A DNA stretch of 64,000 bases from NCBI RefSeq assembly GCF_002163835.1, contig NZ_CP019331.1:2393001-2457000 (forward strand). Direction: 5' to 3'. Source of the stretch: Polaribacter sp. SA4-10. GTDB taxonomy: Bacteria; Bacteroidota; Bacteroidia; Flavobacteriales; Flavobacteriaceae. Positions 37,332 through 46,152 of the stretch are shown here, in pieces (position 1 is the first letter of the stretch; every line of letters begins with the position of its first letter). The position numbers and the translations under genes are program-made. The notes beneath the pieces are model-generated. The model saw nothing but the letters and a program-made list of their open reading frames with translations, was not told the DNA's origin and did not search any database.

Positions 37332-38261
37332 TCATTCTTTCTTCTTATAACCATAAATATCTTTTAAAATTAGGTTATTTCCATTACCCAAATCATTAAC
37401 TATTAAATCGTATCTAATCGTTATTTTAGTATTAATTGGTGCGTAATAATAAATAACCCAAGCAGCTGATTCATTTGTGCCAATACAGCCATTAGAAGAT
37501 GCTTTTCCTAGTGTAACTGGATTTGTTGTTGGATGAATTAATTGACCATAACGTACACCGTTTATTTCAGTTTCTATAAACGGAATTTGAGGTAATTTTG
37601 TTACTTTTTTATCATCTCTTTTTGTTACATAATATTGATATCCGTTAACAGGATTATAGAAATCTGGAAAACGTTCATGTCTTACAATTTTACCCTTTCC
37701 TGTTTTGGTTCTTAAATCTAAAATTCTTCCTGCCATTTTAAGATATTTTTTTTCATTTCTTCCAACTCTAACAGAAAAATTAAAAAGTTCTTTAGAGTTT
37801 TCAAAAATTCTGAGTTTATACTCAGGGATATTTACATCAATTTTTGTGTTTTCAAATGAGGTGAGCATCTTTTTTACTGAATTAATACTTGGTAAAATTA
37901 AAGTAGCTCCTTTTTTTAAAACAACCATTTTTTTCTGATTATAAACAAAAGAATCTTTTTCTTTCATTGTATAATAATCGGTATTTTTTAGGCTGTCAAT
38001 AATCCAAGGATTAGCTCTCACTAAAAGATGTTCTGTTAATTTGTAAGAGGTTATAGAATCGTATTTTAGAACAATTGAATCTAAGAATTGAAAGTAATTT
38101 TCTACAGAAATATCAGAATTAATAGGAATATTTTTTCTTAAATCAGTATTAAAAATCATTGTTTTCTCTTTTAGAGGAGTAAAAACATTTGAATAACTTA
38201 TACCAATAATTACTATCAAGAAAAAGACGATTAAAACCCCTAAATTAACCTTGTATTTCAT
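37332..38261 (-). CDS. L,D-transpeptidase (YkuD domain)
   Basis: 309 residues with an N-terminal membrane anchor (about 7-26). The YkuD catalytic core IHPTTNPVTLGK...SSNGCIGTNESAAW holds His and the nucleophile Cys. It forms 3-3 peptidoglycan cross-links or attaches proteins to the wall in the periplasm, a modification linked to stationary-phase hardening. It has its own FNR-like dyad promoter at 38292-38335. Confidence 0.88.
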   Translation of the reverse strand: MKYKVNLGVLIVFFLIVIIGISYSNVFTPLKEKTMIFNTDLRKNIPINSDISVENYFQFLDSIVLKYDSITSYKLTEHLLVRANPWIIDSLKNTDYYTMKEKDSFVYNQKKMVVLKKGATLILPSINSVKKMLTSFENTKIDVNIPEYKLRIFENSKELFNFSVRVGRNEKKYLKMAGRILDLRTKTGKGKIVRHERFPDFYNPVNGYQYYVTKRDDKKVTKLPQIPFIETEINGVRYGQLIHPTTNPVTLGKASSNGCIGTNESAAWVIYYYAPINTKITIRYDLIVNDLGNGNNLILKDIYGYKKKE

Positions 38262-38291
38262 TGATTAAATTTTTGATAAATTTTTGTTTCA

Positions 38292-38335
38292 TAAAGTTAT
38301 GTTTCCTAAAATAGAATTCAAATGATACTCATCAG
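38292..38335 (-). promoter_or_regulatory. FNR-like dyad + -7 box, promoter of L,D-transpeptidase
   Basis: Read on the minus strand: dyad CTGATGAGTATCAT (38335-38322), 22 bp, TAACTTTA (38299-38292, 7 of 8). Predicted start near 38288, 27 nt before the gene. Confidence 0.65.
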
Positions 38336-38347
38336 CTTAAATTACAT

Positions 38348-38391
38348 ATGATTAATATCATTTCATTTTTATAGAATTTTAACTTCTTTTA
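38348..38391 (+). promoter_or_regulatory. FNR-like dyad, promoter of gene 38416
   Basis: Dyad ATGATTAATATCAT (38348-38361) then, 22 bp on, TTCTTTTA (38384-38391, 6 of 8, the weakest of the set). It is divergent from the transpeptidase promoter; the two dyads lie 26 bp apart centre to centre. Confidence 0.55.
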
Positions 38392-38415
38392 CATAAGGGT
38401 TTAGGAAGTACTATT

Positions 38416-38919
38416 ATGAAAATAGAACATTTAGAAGAACGCGTTAATGATTACAAAGAATCTATAAAAACAGTTGTAGATAAAAAAACGCTGTGGCAAA
38501 GTAAGTCTAAAAAATTAATTATTAGAACTTTAAATAAAGTTGCTAAAAGTTATAATATTGGTTGGAGAGTGCAAGAACTTAATTGGATTTATAATAATGA
38601 AGCCATAAATATTACTTTTGATTCTTTTCCAAAAGATTTAATTGATTGTACAAATAAGATTCCTACGTATCAATTTATTCAAGGAGGCGCGTTGGTTTTT
38701 TCACAATCTTATAGTGGAGATGTGTATGTTCTTGCTCTTTTCCCTTATGTAGAACAATTGCAAGTAGAAAATAGTAGTTTAGACCTTGGTGTTTATAATC
38801 CTGAAGAAATTACAGAGAAACTTGTTATAGAAAAAGTAGATGAGTTTTTAAAAGAAATGATAAAATGGGAAGTTCCATCTTATAGAACCAAGTTAGGTTT
38901 TCAAAACAAAGAGATCTAA
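38416..38919 (+). CDS. Protein of unknown function in the stress island
   Basis: 167 residues, no signal peptide or membrane segment. An N-terminal helical part (1-50, EERVNDYKESIKTVVDKKTLW) is followed by a mixed alpha/beta part with aromatic residues (GWRVQELNWIYNN, YQFIQGGALVFSQS). I do not recognise the family. It carries its own FNR-like dyad promoter, so it belongs to the same response as its neighbours. It is convergent with the PNPOx-like gene, 13 bp apart. Confidence 0.7.
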   Translation: MKIEHLEERVNDYKESIKTVVDKKTLWQSKSKKLIIRTLNKVAKSYNIGWRVQELNWIYNNEAINITFDSFPKDLIDCTNKIPTYQFIQGGALVFSQSYSGDVYVLALFPYVEQLQVENSSLDLGVYNPEEITEKLVIEKVDEFLKEMIKWEVPSYRTKLGFQNKEI

Positions 38920-38932
38920 ACTATTATTTTCT

Positions 38933-39388
38933 TTAACGTAATCTTCTTTTTCCGGTAACTTCATCTATCGTTATTTTAAAAACTACAGGAAGCTTATCTG
39001 TATATGTTTTACTAGAAAATTCACTAATAAAATGTAAATTCTTTTCTTCTTTCCTTAAGATAAGATCTTTTATTCCATTGGTAAATTCATGTAAATATCT
39101 TTTTGCATCACTACCAGTAAGTTCTTTAAAAAATCCATGAGCCATTACAGAAGTCCAATTCTCATTTTTTTTTATTTCTGAAATTTGTATTGATACATTA
39201 TTGTTTTTTCGCATCGCCATCGTTTTATGACCTTCTGTAGAATAGCCAATAATATAAATATTTTTACCGTCAAAATAATAGGTAATGGGAACAATAAATG
39301 GTCTGCCTTTATATATATAAGCAAGTTGACCAATATAATTATCTGATAAAAGACTTATGCATTCTTTTTCGTTTAAACTTGTTAACAT
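38933..39388 (-). CDS. Pyridoxamine 5'-phosphate oxidase-like flavin protein
   Basis: 151 residues with the split-barrel fold of the PNPOx/NimA-like superfamily: CISLLSDNYIGQLAYI near the N-terminus, FIVPITYYFDGKNIYIIGYSTEGHKTMAMRKN in the centre, and SVMAHGFFKEL. It probably binds FMN or F420-like cofactor; an FMN oxidoreductase is most likely. Such proteins also recur in mycobacterial dormancy (DosR) clusters. Controlled by the FNR-like promoter at 39411-39454. Confidence 0.82.
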   Translation of the reverse strand: MLTSLNEKECISLLSDNYIGQLAYIYKGRPFIVPITYYFDGKNIYIIGYSTEGHKTMAMRKNNNVSIQISEIKKNENWTSVMAHGFFKELTGSDAKRYLHEFTNGIKDLILRKEEKNLHFISEFSSKTYTDKLPVVFKITIDEVTGKRRLR

Positions 39389-39410
39389 GATTTTAGCTTT
39401 TAATGAAAAA

Positions 39411-39454
39411 CAAAGCTATTTATAATTAAAGTTAAAAAGCATGACATGTATCAG
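39411..39454 (-). promoter_or_regulatory. FNR-like dyad + perfect -7 box, promoter of PNPOx-like gene
   Basis: Minus strand: dyad CTGATACATGTCAT (39454-39441), 22 bp, TAGCTTTG (39418-39411, 8 of 8). Predicted start about 19 nt before the gene. Confidence 0.75.
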
Positions 39455-39463
39455 TTAGAACAT

Positions 39464-40681
39464 CTATTTTTTAAGTAATTCAAACACTGTAATTTCAGGT
39501 CTCATTCCTAATCTTCCAGGAAAACCGAGCCAACCTAAACCACGATTAACGTACAAATATTGTTCTTTCTCATTATACAATCCTGCCCAATGTTTGTATT
39601 TGTATTTAATTGGGCTCCATTTCATTTTTTTGTATTGAAAACCAGCTTGCATTCCATGCGTATGACCAGAAAAAGTAAATGAAATATCAGTATTTTTAAT
39701 CACTTCCTCGCTCCAATGTGAAGGATCATGAGATAACAATAATTTAAAGGGAATTTCAGTTACACTTTTTAGTGCTTTTTGTAAATTTCCATATTGTTTA
39801 AAAGGGGGTTTTCCCCAATTTTCTACTCCAATAATTGCTATACTATCCTCATTTTTTTTAATTATTTCTGATTCATTTAGCAAGAGTTTAAAATCGATAT
39901 TTTTATAAAATTGTTTTATTTTTTCGAAATTTTCTTTTTTTTCTTCATCAGAATTCCAACTACTATAATCTCCATAATCATGATTTCCTAAGATGGCATA
40001 TTTACCCTTTTTTGCAATTAAATTTTTAAAAACCTTTTCCCATCCAATTAATTCCCAGGCATAATTATTAACTAAATCTCCAGTAAAAAATATAAAGTCT
40101 GGGGATGAATTATTAATTATTTTAATAGCTTTATCTAAGATGTGGTATTTATAATTAAAGCTACCAAGATGAATATCAGAAATTTGAATAATTTTTAATC
40201 CGTTAAAAGAAGCTGGTAATTTTGGGTGTTTAACTGTAATGTGATGGACTTTAAATCGGTATAAAGTTCTAAAAAAACCAAATAGTATTACAAAAAAAGG
40301 GAGAAACCCAGAAAGCAAACCAAAAAGAGGAACAACAATTAAGGATTCTTGTTCTGAGAAAACATAGTTAGAGAAAAACAATATTGAAAAAATAATAACA
40401 AATATAAATTTAGGAATAAAAGAAGAAATTGCCAATCCGTATAAAGAAGAAATTAGTAGGTGTTTTCGTCTAGGATTAATATCGTCTAAAGTAACTTTAA
40501 GAAGTATTATTAATGTAATTAAACCAACTGTGAAGACCCAGAAAAACACATTTATTATAGTTATTAAAGTTTCTGAAGTTATAAGTTGCGTAATAGATTG
40601 TAACCAATAATACGCTAAAATATCTACAATTAAAATTGCCAAACATAAGAGCAAAATTGTAAATAGAGAGTAGCTTTTCAT
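39464..40681 (-). CDS. Membrane metallophosphoesterase
   Basis: 405 residues. Four to five membrane helices occupy residues 1-145, then a calcineurin-like phosphoesterase domain with the full metal motif set: ISDIHLG, FTGDLVN, GNHDYGD, SHDPSHW and SGHTHGM. It resembles YkuE/YaeI-like enzymes, which act on phospholipids or UDP-sugars; substrate uncertain. Last gene of the dnaJ-cbpM-mscS-phosphatidyltransferase operon, 6 bp after its neighbour. Confidence 0.87.
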   Translation of the reverse strand: MKSYSLFTILLLCLAILIVDILAYYWLQSITQLITSETLITIINVFFWVFTVGLITLIILLKVTLDDINPRRKHLLISSLYGLAISSFIPKFIFVIIFSILFFSNYVFSEQESLIVVPLFGLLSGFLPFFVILFGFFRTLYRFKVHHITVKHPKLPASFNGLKIIQISDIHLGSFNYKYHILDKAIKIINNSSPDFIFFTGDLVNNYAWELIGWEKVFKNLIAKKGKYAILGNHDYGDYSSWNSDEEKKENFEKIKQFYKNIDFKLLLNESEIIKKNEDSIAIIGVENWGKPPFKQYGNLQKALKSVTEIPFKLLLSHDPSHWSEEVIKNTDISFTFSGHTHGMQAGFQYKKMKWSPIKYKYKHWAGLYNEKEQYLYVNRGLGWLGFPGRLGMRPEITVFELLKK

Positions 40682-40687
40682 TGGTGG

Positions 40688-41287
40688 TTATTTTTGTTTT
40701 CTTCGCTCATCTTTAAGTGCCCAAAAAATACTTTTTACATCAGAAACCCAGTTTTTATACATAAAAACTAAAGAAATTTCTTCTATAGTTTCTAAAATTC
40801 CTATAACAATCATTATATAAAATAATGAATATTCTGGATTAAAAAATAAAGACCAAAGTATAAATACACTTTGTAAAATAGCAGATGTTTTTGCTAAATA
40901 GGTATGAAAAGAGGTTGCTTTTCCATATTTGTAAAACGCTATTATCATTTGAATTATATAAGGAATAAATGCTATTAATATTAGTGTAAGATTTGTTTTC
41001 ACAAACTCATTTTCAAAATAAAACAAACCAATAAGCCCAATAATTAAAGTTATTTGATCTCCAATAGAATCTAATTGTGATCCTCTTGCACTTGTAATTT
41101 TTAGTTTTCTGGCTAAATAACCATCTATTGCATCTGTTAAATAACTAATTAATAAAAACCAAGTGAAAATTAATTGAGCATCAAACCAAATTAATAAAAG
41201 TAAAAACGGAGCCGCTAATATCCTATAAAAAGAAAACCAGTCTGCTATATTATAATTTTTGAATGTGAGTATTTTTTTAGTGTCCAT
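40688..41287 (-). CDS. CDP-alcohol phosphatidyltransferase family protein
   Basis: 199 residues from the ATG at 41287 (MDTKKILTF), one base after the upstream stop; a start at 41305 would overlap the mscS gene. The family motif D-x2-DG-x2-AR-x8-G-x3-D-x3-D is complete in LTDAIDGYLARKL...GSQLDSIGD. About six membrane helices. It transfers a phosphatidyl group from CDP-diacylglycerol, as PgsA or PssA do; the acceptor alcohol is unknown. Lying inside a chaperone/mechanosensitive-channel operon, it suggests membrane remodelling under stress. Confidence 0.88.
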   Translation of the reverse strand: MDTKKILTFKNYNIADWFSFYRILAAPFLLLLIWFDAQLIFTWFLLISYLTDAIDGYLARKLKITSARGSQLDSIGDQITLIIGLIGLFYFENEFVKTNLTLILIAFIPYIIQMIIAFYKYGKATSFHTYLAKTSAILQSVFILWSLFFNPEYSLFYIMIVIGILETIEEISLVFMYKNWVSDVKSIFWALKDERRKQK

Positions 41288-41288
41288 T

Positions 41289-42188
41289 TTATTTGTTTTG
41301 ATCAATATTTATTTCAGGAATTTCAATAATTTCTATAGTAGCAGAAGCCAGAATTATTTTACCCTTTGTTTTGTCTATTTCTTTTCTAATCTCATTATGT
41401 AAAGTGTGTTTTGTAAGCCTTCTTTTTTTATAATCTACAATATATCTGATGTTAAATTGAATCCAATTATCTGTTAATGTTATTGCTAAAGTTGGATCTA
41501 CCAGTGCATCTTCTATGTAGTATTTATTTACAACTTCTTTCCACTTTTTTTTAGAATTAATGGTATAATCAGAAAGAATTTTAGCAGCAGTTTTAATAAT
41601 TATTAATTTTGCTAACTCAATATTAGAACCATATCTAATGGGTAAATTAAACTCATCCCAAATAAAAGGAAAGTGTTGTGAGTAATTATAAATAGGGCCT
41701 TTAAATACAAAAGCATTGCTCAATTTTACAATTCTACCACTATAATTATCGCTTGTTACCCATTCGCCAATTTCCATCATTGTTGTGTAAACGCTATCAA
41801 CATCAATCACATCTCCTTTTATTCCGTTAATTTCTATTCGATCTCCTGGTTGATATACTTTTACCATAAAAATATATACAGAGCCTGCTATACTTAAAAT
41901 GAGTTCTTGAAGCGTAAAAGCAATACCTGCTGTAAATAAGCCAATGAGAACTGTAAAGTCTTTTATGTTTCCAGTAAAAAAGGAGAAAGACAGAACAACT
42001 AATAGGATATAACCAATAATTTCTACCCCTTTTTGTGTTTTATACCTTACCGTTGTATTGTCTATTTTCTTTCTTAAAAAACGTCTTAAAATCTGAATTA
42101 TAAAAAGAACAGAAATAATTAACAACAAGTATTTCAGAATACCATATTCAGATAAAACCTCCCAAAAATTTTTTTCAATTTGTTCCAT
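41289..42188 (-). CDS. Small-conductance mechanosensitive channel (MscS family)
   Basis: 299 residues: three membrane helices in 15-110, then the MscS beta domain with GDRIEINGIKGDVIDVDSVYTTM typical of the pore-following region, and a C-terminal cytoplasmic part. It releases solutes on membrane tension. Co-transcribed with cbpA-cbpM upstream (8 bp) and the phosphatidyltransferase downstream (1 bp). Confidence 0.9.
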   Translation of the reverse strand: MEQIEKNFWEVLSEYGILKYLLLIISVLFIIQILRRFLRKKIDNTTVRYKTQKGVEIIGYILLVVLSFSFFTGNIKDFTVLIGLFTAGIAFTLQELILSIAGSVYIFMVKVYQPGDRIEINGIKGDVIDVDSVYTTMMEIGEWVTSDNYSGRIVKLSNAFVFKGPIYNYSQHFPFIWDEFNLPIRYGSNIELAKLIIIKTAAKILSDYTINSKKKWKEVVNKYYIEDALVDPTLAITLTDNWIQFNIRYIVDYKKRRLTKHTLHNEIRKEIDKTKGKIILASATIEIIEIPEINIDQNK

Positions 42189-42196
42189 TTTAATTG

Positions 42197-42502
42197 TTAT
42201 AGATTTTTAAAATGCTCGTAAAAAAGAAGTTTATTTTGTAAATCTGTTATTTCTTTTTTTAAGGAATCAACTTGATCTAATAAATTATAAATTACATCAA
42301 CTCCTTCTAAATTTATGTTGAGGTCATAATGCAAACGAATCATTTTTTCTACCTCGTTAATTTCTGTAATTTTAATATAATCTTGACTATCTGTTACAAT
42401 AATTTCTATTAATTCATACTCTCTTAATTCGTTGATGAATTTAACAGGAATACTGTAATGCTCACAAAAGCGCTGTATAGATATTAAGTTTTGAGTTTCC
42501 AT
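42197..42502 (-). CDS. cbpM: Chaperone modulator CbpM
   Basis: 101 residues with a MerR-like N-terminal fold (ISIQRFCEHYSIPVKFINELREYELIEI) and a C-terminal helix ending in coiled coil (DQVDSLKKEITDLQNKLLF). CbpM binds the J-domain of CbpA and blocks its action. It lies 2 bp after cbpA, the usual order. Confidence 0.87.
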   Translation of the reverse strand: METQNLISIQRFCEHYSIPVKFINELREYELIEIIVTDSQDYIKITEINEVEKMIRLHYDLNINLEGVDVIYNLLDQVDSLKKEITDLQNKLLFYEHFKNL

Positions 42503-42504
42503 AA

Positions 42505-43389
42505 TTAGCGTTGTTTTTGTAGTTCTTTAATTAACTCTTTCTCTTTTTCGTTTAAATTTGTAGGTATTTTAAGTTGGTAGGTTATAAATAAATCACCAAA
42601 CTGACCTTCTTTTTTATACTTAGGAAATCCTTTTCCTTTCAGTTTTACTTTTGTTCCGTTTTGTGTTTCTGGCTTAATCGTAAGTTTTACTTTTCCTTCA
42701 AAAGTAGCCACCATAAGGTGCCCACCTAACAAAGCTGTGTAAATATCTAAATCTATATTAATGTGAAGATTCTCTTTGTCTCGTTTAAATTTAGAATTAT
42801 TTATAATAGAAAACTGAATGTATAAATCGCCATTTGGACCGTTATTTACACCTTTTCCTCCATGTCCTTTTATTTTGATGATTTGTCCGTTTTCTACTCC
42901 TGCAGGAATTGTAATTCGGATGTTTTTTCCATTAACCGTTATTACTTGTTTTTGCGTTTTATAAACATCGCTTAAATTTAATTGGATCTCAGAATTATAA
43001 TCTTGACCTCTAAATTTTGCACTTGTTCTTCTGCCAGAAGAAGCGCCGCCAAACATGTTTCCAAAAATATTAGAAAAATCTTCTTGAGAATATCCTCCAG
43101 AAGAGCCTTGAGAACTTCTTTGGTATTTTTGTTGTCTTTGTTTTTCTTGTTCATAAGCTTCAGCATTTTGCCAATGCTCGCCATATTTATCGTATTTTTT
43201 TCTATTTACAGCATCACTTAAAACTTCATTAGCTTCATTAATTTCCTTAAATTTTTTTTCTGCATTTTTATCATTAGGATTTAAATCTGGATGATATTTT
43301 CGCGCCAATTTTCTATAAGCTTTTTTAATATCAGCTTGAGAAGCACTTTTGGTAAGTCCTAAAATTTTATAATAATCTATAAATGCCAT
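42505..43389 (-). CDS. cbpA: DnaJ-like co-chaperone CbpA
   Basis: 294 residues: J-domain (1-70) with the HPD motif in [12 protein letters not shown], a G/S-rich linker (85-125), then two substrate-binding beta domains. The zinc-finger domain of full DnaJ is absent, the hallmark of CbpA. It stimulates DnaK ATPase and binds curved DNA in E. coli, where it is a stationary-phase protein. First gene of a five-gene operon under the FNR-like promoter at 43421-43464. Confidence 0.92.
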   Translation of the reverse strand: MAFIDYYKILGLTKSASQADIKKAYRKLARKYHPDLNPNDKNAEKKFKEINEANEVLSDAVNRKKYDKYGEHWQNAEAYEQEKQRQQKYQRSSQGSSGGYSQEDFSNIFGNMFGGASSGRRTSAKFRGQDYNSEIQLNLSDVYKTQKQVITVNGKNIRITIPAGVENGQIIKIKGHGGKGVNNGPNGDLYIQFSIINNSKFKRDKENLHINIDLDIYTALLGGHLMVATFEGKVKLTIKPETQNGTKVKLKGKGFPKYKKEGQFGDLFITYQLKIPTNLNEKEKELIKELQKQR

Positions 43390-43420
43390 TACTTGTTTTT
43401 TATATTTAAATAAGCCTTAA

Positions 43421-43464
43421 TAAAAGTATTGGAAATAGCTTTCAGATAAAATGAGATTCATCAG
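43421..43464 (-). promoter_or_regulatory. FNR-like dyad + -7 box, promoter of cbpA operon
   Basis: Minus strand: dyad CTGATGAATCTCAT (43464-43451), 22 bp, TACTTTTA (43428-43421, 7 of 8). Predicted start about 28 nt before cbpA; drives five genes. Confidence 0.7.
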
Positions 43465-43494
43465 GTTGCTATAAAAATTAACGAGCTATTTTTT

Positions 43495-44583
43495 TTAATA
43501 CGCTAGTTTAGCTTGTAATAAAAAGAATTCGTTAATGTTTGCTAAATCAATTGCTCCAATAAGTTTGTTTTTATCTACAACAGGTAAAAATGGTTTGTTA
43601 TCACTATATATTAATCGATACACTTCATTAATATCTGCATTTATATCAATCGTCTTAAAAGATGTTTTCATTATTTCCTTAATTTTTAAAGCTCTTTCTT
43701 TCGACTTTTCAATAATATCTTTATGATATAATAAGCCTACAATTTTATCATTATCTACAACAACAAAATTGTTTTCACTTCCAGCCAACAATACATCTAT
43801 AACATCTTGAATGGAGTTTTCTGAGTTAAATTTAGTAATACTTGTTAGCATAACATCTTTTATTTTATGACCTTTTAATAGTGATAATTGTTTCACCATT
43901 AAATTTTCTGTGTAAGCTCCTATAAAAACAAACAGTGCAATAAAAATTAAAATAGGATTATATAAGAGACCTATTAAAAGAAAGATTACAGCAATAGTTA
44001 AACCAATACTTGAAGCTATTCTTGTTGCTTTTACACGATCTAATTTCATGGCTAATAAAGCTCTTAAAATTCTACCTCCATCCATTGGAAAAGCAGGGAT
44101 AAGATTAAAAACAACCAATCCTATATTTACAAAAAAGAGGTATATAAGGAAGTTTTGTAACGTAAAATTATTTATAAATGCTATTTCTTCGCCTAAGCTT
44201 AAGTGCATTAAATTTTGGTGAGGAATTACAAAATAAAGTAGTAAAGCAATAACAACATTTACTAAAGGACCTGCAATTGTTACTAAAAACTCTTGCTTAG
44301 GAGATGCTGGAATTTTATCTAAACTAGCCATTCCACCAATTGGCAACAAGGTTATATTCTTAGTATTTATGCCAAAACGTTTTGCTGTTAATGCATGACC
44401 TAATTCATGTAAAACAACACAAGCAAAAACAGCGAGAACAAAAGCAATATTGTACAAAACACTTTCAGTTGTTCCGCCTTCTTTAACTTCATTAAAAGCA
44501 ACCCAAACAATTAGAAAGAAAAAAGTCCAATGAATTTTAATTTTGATACCAGAAACACTTCCTAAATTTAAATTTGCTTTCAT
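43495..44583 (-). CDS. Site-2-type membrane protease (M50) with two CBS domains
   Basis: 362 residues. Six membrane helices in 1-225 with the zinc motif HELGHALTAKRFG (about 60-72) and the second ligand region NLIPAFPMDGGRILRAL. Two CBS domains follow (about 240-355). It belongs to the SpoIVFB/Rip3-like group with CBS regulation, which cuts membrane-bound regulators or remnants, possibly gated by ATP or AMP. Downstream of the WG-repeat gene (35 bp) and likely co-transcribed. The substrate is unknown. Confidence 0.9.
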   Translation of the reverse strand: MKANLNLGSVSGIKIKIHWTFFFLIVWVAFNEVKEGGTTESVLYNIAFVLAVFACVVLHELGHALTAKRFGINTKNITLLPIGGMASLDKIPASPKQEFLVTIAGPLVNVVIALLLYFVIPHQNLMHLSLGEEIAFINNFTLQNFLIYLFFVNIGLVVFNLIPAFPMDGGRILRALLAMKLDRVKATRIASSIGLTIAVIFLLIGLLYNPILIFIALFVFIGAYTENLMVKQLSLLKGHKIKDVMLTSITKFNSENSIQDVIDVLLAGSENNFVVVDNDKIVGLLYHKDIIEKSKERALKIKEIMKTSFKTIDINADINEVYRLIYSDNKPFLPVVDKNKLIGAIDLANINEFFLLQAKLAY

Positions 44584-44618
44584 CTATTTAGAATTTATTG
44601 TTAACTGATTGGTTTTGT

Positions 44619-45221
44619 TTATTCTATAAGTTTTTTAATGATTTGCTTATTATCATCTCCTAATGTAGAATACAAATTTTGAGCAATAATTTTGCTATAT
44701 ATTTTTGGAGGTTTAGTGATATAGTTTATTGAAAGTGCAAGACCTTTTGGTGCTGTTAAATTGTGTTTAATAACACCAAATTTATCTATTAAAACCTCCG
44801 TAGATTCATACCTTACTACATGTTTATTTAGCACATTATTTTCGCCTAAAACTTCCTTGTACATTTTAAGAACTACTGCATGGTTGTTCTCAAAATTAGT
44901 AGCATTTAAAAATTTAGGTTCAATTACCGTTTTTCCGGATATATCAATATATCCAAAAAAAGAAATACCCTCTTTTTTTACAGAAATTAAACACCTACCA
45001 TTCTTAAAAACAGGATACTTTTCATTGTCAATTTCTGTTAAAACTAAATCTTTTCTAAAGTTGATAATAATGCTTCCCTGCTCATTAATAAATGCCCATT
45101 CACTTCCTTTTTTTATGGCAGAAAAACCTTCATTAAATGGTGAGATATAATCAAGTTTATCTATTGTTTGAGAAAAACTTAAAAGAGGAATTAAAATAAA
45201 TAATAGAATTAGTTTTTTCAT
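44619..45221 (-). CDS. Secreted WG-repeat protein
   Basis: 200 residues with a signal peptide (1-17, LLSFSQ). The body holds about two or three WG-like (KWG_Leptospira type) repeats: NEGFSAIKKGSEWAFINEQG, then PVFKNGRCLISVKKEGISFFGYIDISGK. Such repeats form short beta-hairpins of unknown binding role. First gene of the unit with the CBS-protease; it has the FNR-like promoter 45246-45289. Confidence 0.75.
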   Translation of the reverse strand: MKKLILLFILIPLLSFSQTIDKLDYISPFNEGFSAIKKGSEWAFINEQGSIIINFRKDLVLTEIDNEKYPVFKNGRCLISVKKEGISFFGYIDISGKTVIEPKFLNATNFENNHAVVLKMYKEVLGENNVLNKHVVRYESTEVLIDKFGVIKHNLTAPKGLALSINYITKPPKIYSKIIAQNLYSTLGDDNKQIIKKLIE

Positions 45222-45245
45222 GACTACAGTATTTTAAGTTAACAA

Positions 45246-45289
45246 TAAATGTATTTTAAAATACGACCTAGTGAAATGATATTCATCAT
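45246..45289 (-). promoter_or_regulatory. FNR-like dyad + -7 box, promoter of WG gene and CBS-protease
   Basis: Minus strand: dyad ATGATGAATATCAT (45289-45276), 22 bp, TACATTTA (45253-45246, 7 of 8). Predicted start about 21 nt before the gene. Confidence 0.7.
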
Positions 45290-45329
45290 GTTAATACTAA
45301 AAATTAGTATTTTTTTTATCTACTAAAAT

Positions 45330-45707
45330 TTAGATATTTAAAAGCACCTTTTTTAATTTTTTACTCACCTCTTCAGCAATATTTTCTAGTTGCTTATTTT
45401 TAACAGATTGCATAGAAACTAGAGGGTTAATTGCAGCAATTTCTATCTTGTTATTATCAATTTATTGCACAATAATATTACAGGGTAACATGGTTCCTAT
45501 TTTATCTTCAGCTTGTAAAGCTTTGTATGCAAAGGCAGGATTACAAGCACCTAATATTTTATATTTTTTAAAATCTACGTCTAGTTTTTCCTTTAGCGTT
45601 TGTTGGATACCAATTTGGGTTAATACTCCAAAGCCTTGTTCTTTTAATAATTGGGTTACTTTTTGAACAATAGTATCAAAATCACCTGCTACAATTTTGT
45701 TATGATA
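45330..45707 (-). pseudogene. DUF302 gene broken by one stop and a lost start
   Basis: 126 codons in one frame spell a DUF302 protein: GDFDTIVQKVTQLLKEQGFG, then VDFKKYKILGACNPAFAYKA, then KIGTMLPCNIIVQ. A TAA at 45464-45462 interrupts before IDNNKIEIAAINPLVSMQSV and a normal end. The frame is otherwise intact. No start codon is available: TAG lies directly before the first residue. It follows the TerB-like gene by 8 bp and was probably co-transcribed from the promoter at 46153. The damage looks recent. Confidence 0.85.
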
Positions 45708-45715
45708 CTAATTTA

Positions 45716-46129
45716 TTATTTGGTTTTTTTAAGTTCAATACTAAGTTTTGCAAGTATCATTAATTCAGATTTGTTTAAACCATGAAAAGAAGCCGCAATT
45801 TTAGTAGCCGTGCTTAAAATAAGACGCTTAATTTCTTCTGTAAATAATGATGGATGCGCTCTTTTAAAATCTAAAAACTCTTTATAACACGTTTCTGAAT
45901 CAGAAAAACTTTCACTGTTTAACCAATCAAAAACAGTTTCAATTTGATAGGCAGCATCTGTGTGAAAATCATCATCAACAGGATCAATTTTTGTCCATTT
46001 AGTTTTTACAATTTCTTTTAAAGCAGTGTATTCTGCTTCTTCTACATGTTTGTCTACAGCTGCAATTGCATAAAATAGTTTGCCAAGGTTTTGATAAAAA
46101 GCGATTATTATATCTTGTGAAGGTCTCAT
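45716..46129 (-). CDS. TerB-like helical protein
   Basis: 137 residues, all-helical by pattern. The N-terminus NLGKLFYAIAAVDKHVEEAEYTALKEIV has the acidic D-x5-E-x3-L arrangement of the TerB/tellurite-resistance fold, which binds metal. Length and charge fit. The function of TerB-like proteins here is unknown; they occur in stress clusters. Expressed from the FNR-like promoter at 46153-46196, which is divergent from the kinase gene. Confidence 0.75.
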   Translation of the reverse strand: MRPSQDIIIAFYQNLGKLFYAIAAVDKHVEEAEYTALKEIVKTKWTKIDPVDDDFHTDAAYQIETVFDWLNSESFSDSETCYKEFLDFKRAHPSLFTEEIKRLILSTATKIAASFHGLNKSELMILAKLSIELKKTK

Positions 46130-46152
46130 AACAAGTGATTTATAAATAGATC

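Noticed and set aside
45448-45666. 72-codon plus-strand open frame
   Set aside because: It lies antisense to the DUF302 pseudogene, whose minus-strand frame has clear family motifs; the plus frame has none.
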